DNA of 19,622 nucleotides from Tetmemena sp. SeJ-2015 (Eukaryota; Ciliophora; Spirotrichea; Sporadotrichida; Oxytrichidae). The first letter of the stretch is position 1. Every line of letters starts with the position of its first letter. A program made the position numbers and the translations under genes. The stretch covers positions 1 through 19,622 of the forward strand of contig JAJKFJ010021164.1 in NCBI GenBank assembly GCA_027382625.1, in the 5' to 3' direction. Shown here piece after piece: positions 17,172-19,622 of the stretch. The notes beneath the pieces are model-generated. The model worked only from the letters and a program-made list of their open reading frames with translations. It made no database searches and was not told the origin of the DNA.

Positions 17172-17646
17172 CAAATTTTATAATGAAAAAAGGTAGTGGT
17201 CTTTTCGTATATCTAAGACTTCAAATTTTAATCCTAATTTAGTTTCATAGAGGCCAGCTGCACCTAAATAAAATCTAATTTTTATGCTAATTTTTCGTTT
17301 TTTTTATAATAACCTTAAAGTTCAATTTTTAAAGAGTGAAACATTTTTATAGAACCAAACATTTAATTCATGATTAAGCAGCTAATTTTGTAATTTTTCA
17401 GTTACACTTCTTTGGAGTTATAACTGAAGCATGTTATTTATTCAATAAATGTTTCACTCTTTAAAATTGCACTTTAAGTTTATTTTACAATAGAGAAAAA
17501 TTAGCATAAAATTTAGATTTTTTAGGTGCAGATGGCTTCTATGAGACTAAATTAGGATTAAAATTTGAAGTCTTAGATGTTTGAATAGTCCTCTATAAAT
17601 TGAAGAATCGGAATTTTTTCTTACCTTTTTTCATTATAAAATTTTA
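17172..17646. mobile_element. Foldback element
   Basis: Two imperfect inverted arms (about 17172-17350 and 17440-17646) share ATTTTATAATGAAAAAAGGT at the tips, ATCTAAGACTTCAAATTTTA in the middle and AGAGTGAAACATTT at the inner ends. The spacer is about 90 bp. The right arm has some 30 extra bases. No ORF. Confidence 0.8.
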
Positions 17647-17702
17647 CTATCAGGAAAGGCCCCCCCTTTTTAAATTTTGAGATTGGAAGACACTCTTGAA
17701 GC

Positions 17703-19206
17703 ATGATATGTAGAGTAAAAATCCTTTAACGCTCCCCCCTCTAAGTATGAGTTTCCTACGAGGAAAAAGTTACTTTTTAAGTTCTTCCATGACAGAGGCT
17801 ATTATTTCATCAAGGATGCCTCTCTTTTAATCTACGGATCTATTCATGAGTTTTCTAAGAGCACTGAGTCGATTCTGATGCTGAGAATGATACTCAGTAA
17901 CTGTGGAACATCGCAATAACGATTAAGTTTATACAACACCATTTCAGGGGATCTATTTTTACAGAAACCTTTTATCTCCACGAGCTCAATTCAAATCTGA
18001 ACTGCTTCATATTCCTCATTGTGTCTTGAACTTACCAACTAGGAAAAGTCTTTTCAAATAAGTTCCTCTATGATTTAGAGCAATATATGAGGGAGAAGAC
18101 AATGCCATTCCACAAAAACGTTGCTTTGGTGAGTGGGATATACAATGCGAAGATGCAGGAGTCATTTTTCAAATTTGAGCTTCTCTTGTAAAACCTCAAA
18201 CAAGTGCAGCTGCCTCAAATGGAAGGAACAGAGAAGTGATGCGCAAATTTATTGGCTCAGGCTCCATTCCTTATCGAGTTGAAAATGTAGTAAGAATTTA
18301 GACCTCTCCAATTCGCATCAAACACTTCACCAATTCGCACCATTTTAAAAATAACCTGGAAAAGTCTGAACAGAGCAAAGATTATCTACCAATTACTTTT
18401 AATAATATGTCTACAGCAGAATTCCTAGATCTATTTAGAGAGATCAAGATTCAGGCTACTCTAGTATATGCAAAATGGGGATTTTGAGGAACCTAATTAC
18501 CCTATTGCTGATAAGACACCAAAGAGTATAAGGACATCTTGAGTTCGATCATAGTAAGAATATAGAGTGCTCGAGACTAAGGGTAGCGAATCGAGCGCTG
18601 GAGCAGGATAAGAACCTGGCAGGAGTCACGATATTTCAAGCGGTCTACCAGTAGACTCTTAGCGTAGAAGGAGTGATGCTTTCAATAATAATTGTCGAGT
18701 AAATGGCTGCAAGACTACAAAATATGTCCTAGAAGAGGATAGAGACTGACATGTATAAGTCAATTAGAAACCTGGAGTGTGCAAGGAGGAAATTATGTAC
18801 CTTAGGTGCTTTAGCGAAGTAAGCAGCACCTTTTCATATTGTAAGCTTTCATCTTAGAAAAATTTCACTCATGCTCTCGGCTTTTAAAATCGCTAAGGTT
18901 TGTAAGGTATTTTTTGAAATAATTGGAGATTTTAATTGTGTGATTTGGCGAGGTACCTGTGAGTTCTTTTGAAATACAGAGAAGCAATTGGTTATCTCAG
19001 CTAACCTCAATCTATTCGTTCTACCAGTTATCTAACTCTAACTTGAGAAATAAATCTAAGGAAGGATTGCGAAACTAAACATGGACTTATAAGATGCGAG
19101 AGCTGAGGCAAAAAAAAACTTCAGGAAGCTCTTGTTAAAACTCTATAGTGTCACAATGTAAACTGTGATCTAGAGTGAGGACGACAGAAGACAAGAACCC
19201 CGATGA
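17703..19206 (+). CDS. Unrecognised plus-strand gene, frame-broken, coiled-coil C terminus
   Basis: Long UAR-as-Gln open stretches follow each other on the plus strand. Their sequences include FFHDRGYYFIKDASLLIYG (about 17775-17835), LGKVFSNKFLYDLEQYMREK (about 18042-18101), the stretch 18239-18484 (MRKFIGSGSIPYRVENVVRI), and one of about 150 codons from 18556 that contains QDKNLAGVTIFQAVYQQ and VEQMAARLQNMSQ. A helical, charged end (LEKQIQGRIAKLNMDLQDA) leads to TGA 19204-19206. Frame breaks include a C6 run (17734-17739), TGA 17998, TGA 18027, TGA 18237 and a GGGG run (18477-18480). TGA 18970 lies within a possible 27 nt GT...AG intron (18953-18979). The frame stays protein-like for some 50 codons after 19206. 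No known domain is recognised. The gene lies between 23 bp inverted repeats, so it may belong to a mobile element. Confidence 0.55.
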
Positions 19207-19622
19207 GAGCAAAGTAGTAATAAAAAGCAAAAATAAAAGAGCGTACATGAATAAGGCAAGGACCTACGTTTCACAAAGTAACAAATAATAGAGCAGATGA
19301 GTAAATCTGAAGTCTATATTTCTAAAACCCTACTAAATTAATAAAGTTCAAAATCCATCTAAAGCATCTTCATAGTACTGGAAGTTAAGAGATGTGTTTC
19401 TGCATCATTGATCATCCTTTCATATTAATTATATCATACTTATAATCATGCTAGTCAATCGCGAAATTACTCAAAAATAACTACATGATCCATCATATCT
19501 CAGTTTAATTTTGACTCTAAGGTATGGATGTAGTCACCCTTATCAGTAGTAATAGCCAGTTCTCAACATCAACTCCATCGCAAAAATGTTGAGAGTGCCA
19601 GCGCGCACTATACTCTCGCATT
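19207..19622. other. Right end: continuation of an open frame, then unassigned DNA
   Basis: After TGA 19204 the same frame remains protein-like (for example LRFTKQQIIEQMSKSEVYIS) to about 19370. It is followed by the inverted repeat at 19399-19421 and about 200 bp in which I recognise nothing. Confidence 0.4.

Larger units (their letters stand above)
17114..19421. repeat. Pair of 23 bp inverted repeats bounding a 2.3 kb unit
   Basis: The left copy at 17114-17136 contains GATCAATGATGCAGA. The right copy at 19399-19421 is its inverse, with one mismatch in 23. They enclose the foldback element and the unrecognised plus-strand gene. The spacing and position next to the truncated HK-3 suggest the ends of an inserted element, but no target duplication was recognised. 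Confidence 0.6.

Noticed and set aside
17765..18210. Minus-strand coding in the plus-strand unknown gene
   Set aside because: Some minus frames are open once UAR is read as Gln, but the plus strand gives longer consecutive blocks with fewer UAR codons.
1..19622. Paramecium, Tetrahymena or Euplotes as source
   Set aside because: Pointers mostly lack TA, which Paramecium and Euplotes IESs require. IESs in coding exons at this density do not fit Tetrahymena. TGA behaves as stop, not Cys.
1..19622. TGA as an additional sense codon
   Set aside because: TGA is rare in the frames and falls in IESs, after frame breaks or at plausible ends, whereas TAA and TAG recur inside conserved motifs. A few in-frame TGAs (for example near 12817 and 18970) stay unexplained but are too few to support reassignment.

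Overview
This window looks like germline (micronuclear) DNA of a spirotrich ciliate, most likely a hypotrich of the Oxytricha/Stylonychia kind. The background is very AT-rich. Conserved protein families read through many TAA and TAG codons where glutamine fits, and TGA is the terminator. Coding sequence is cut by short AT-rich inserts bounded by 3-8 bp direct repeats. Deleting an insert plus one repeat copy restores the reading frame inside conserved motifs. These are internal eliminated sequences (IESs) with pointers. The pointers vary in sequence and mostly lack TA, which argues against Paramecium, Blepharisma or Euplotes. The organism assignment is inference.

The backbone is a head-to-tail array of three paralogous membrane hybrid histidine kinases, all on the minus strand. 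They are named here by position. HK-1 starts at 5879 and runs off the left edge, with its receiver domain lost. HK-2 runs from 13295 to about 6659. HK-3 runs from about 17040 to 13541, and its N-terminal half is not found. The shared architecture is several membrane helices, a PAS domain, a HisKA H box (SHDLRTPLNAI), HATPase N/G1/G2 boxes, a glutamine-rich linker and a receiver domain. All segments recognised lie in linear order, so these genes are interrupted but not visibly scrambled.

Because three paralogs sit side by side, the window holds its own controls. Some IESs occupy the same codon position in two or three copies with different pointers, and one site is occupied in HK-1 and HK-2 but empty in HK-3. 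Several IESs carry MITE-like elements. HK-2 is also split by a complete GC-rich IS630/Tc1/mariner-type transposon (8551-10637) with 24 bp terminal inverted repeats. It carries a DDE transposase on the plus strand and an accessory ORF on the minus strand, and their stop codons are 1 nt apart.

Region by region: 1-5879 HK-1 with two related MITEs (2567-2941, 3440-3812) and an unexplained 88-codon membrane ORF (4202-3936); 5880-6658 spacer; 6659-13295 HK-2 with the transposon and a 665 bp MITE; 13296-13540 spacer; 13541-17040 HK-3, with a 1 kb IES and a badly eroded stretch at 16400-16900; 17114-19421 a unit bounded by 23 bp inverted repeats that contains a foldback element and an unrecognised plus-strand gene; 19422-19622 nothing recognised.

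A caveat runs through the window. Once IESs are removed, most remaining frame breaks are single-base indels in homopolymers. They could be pseudogene lesions or uncorrected long-read errors. Protein statements here come from hand translation with UAR = Gln.
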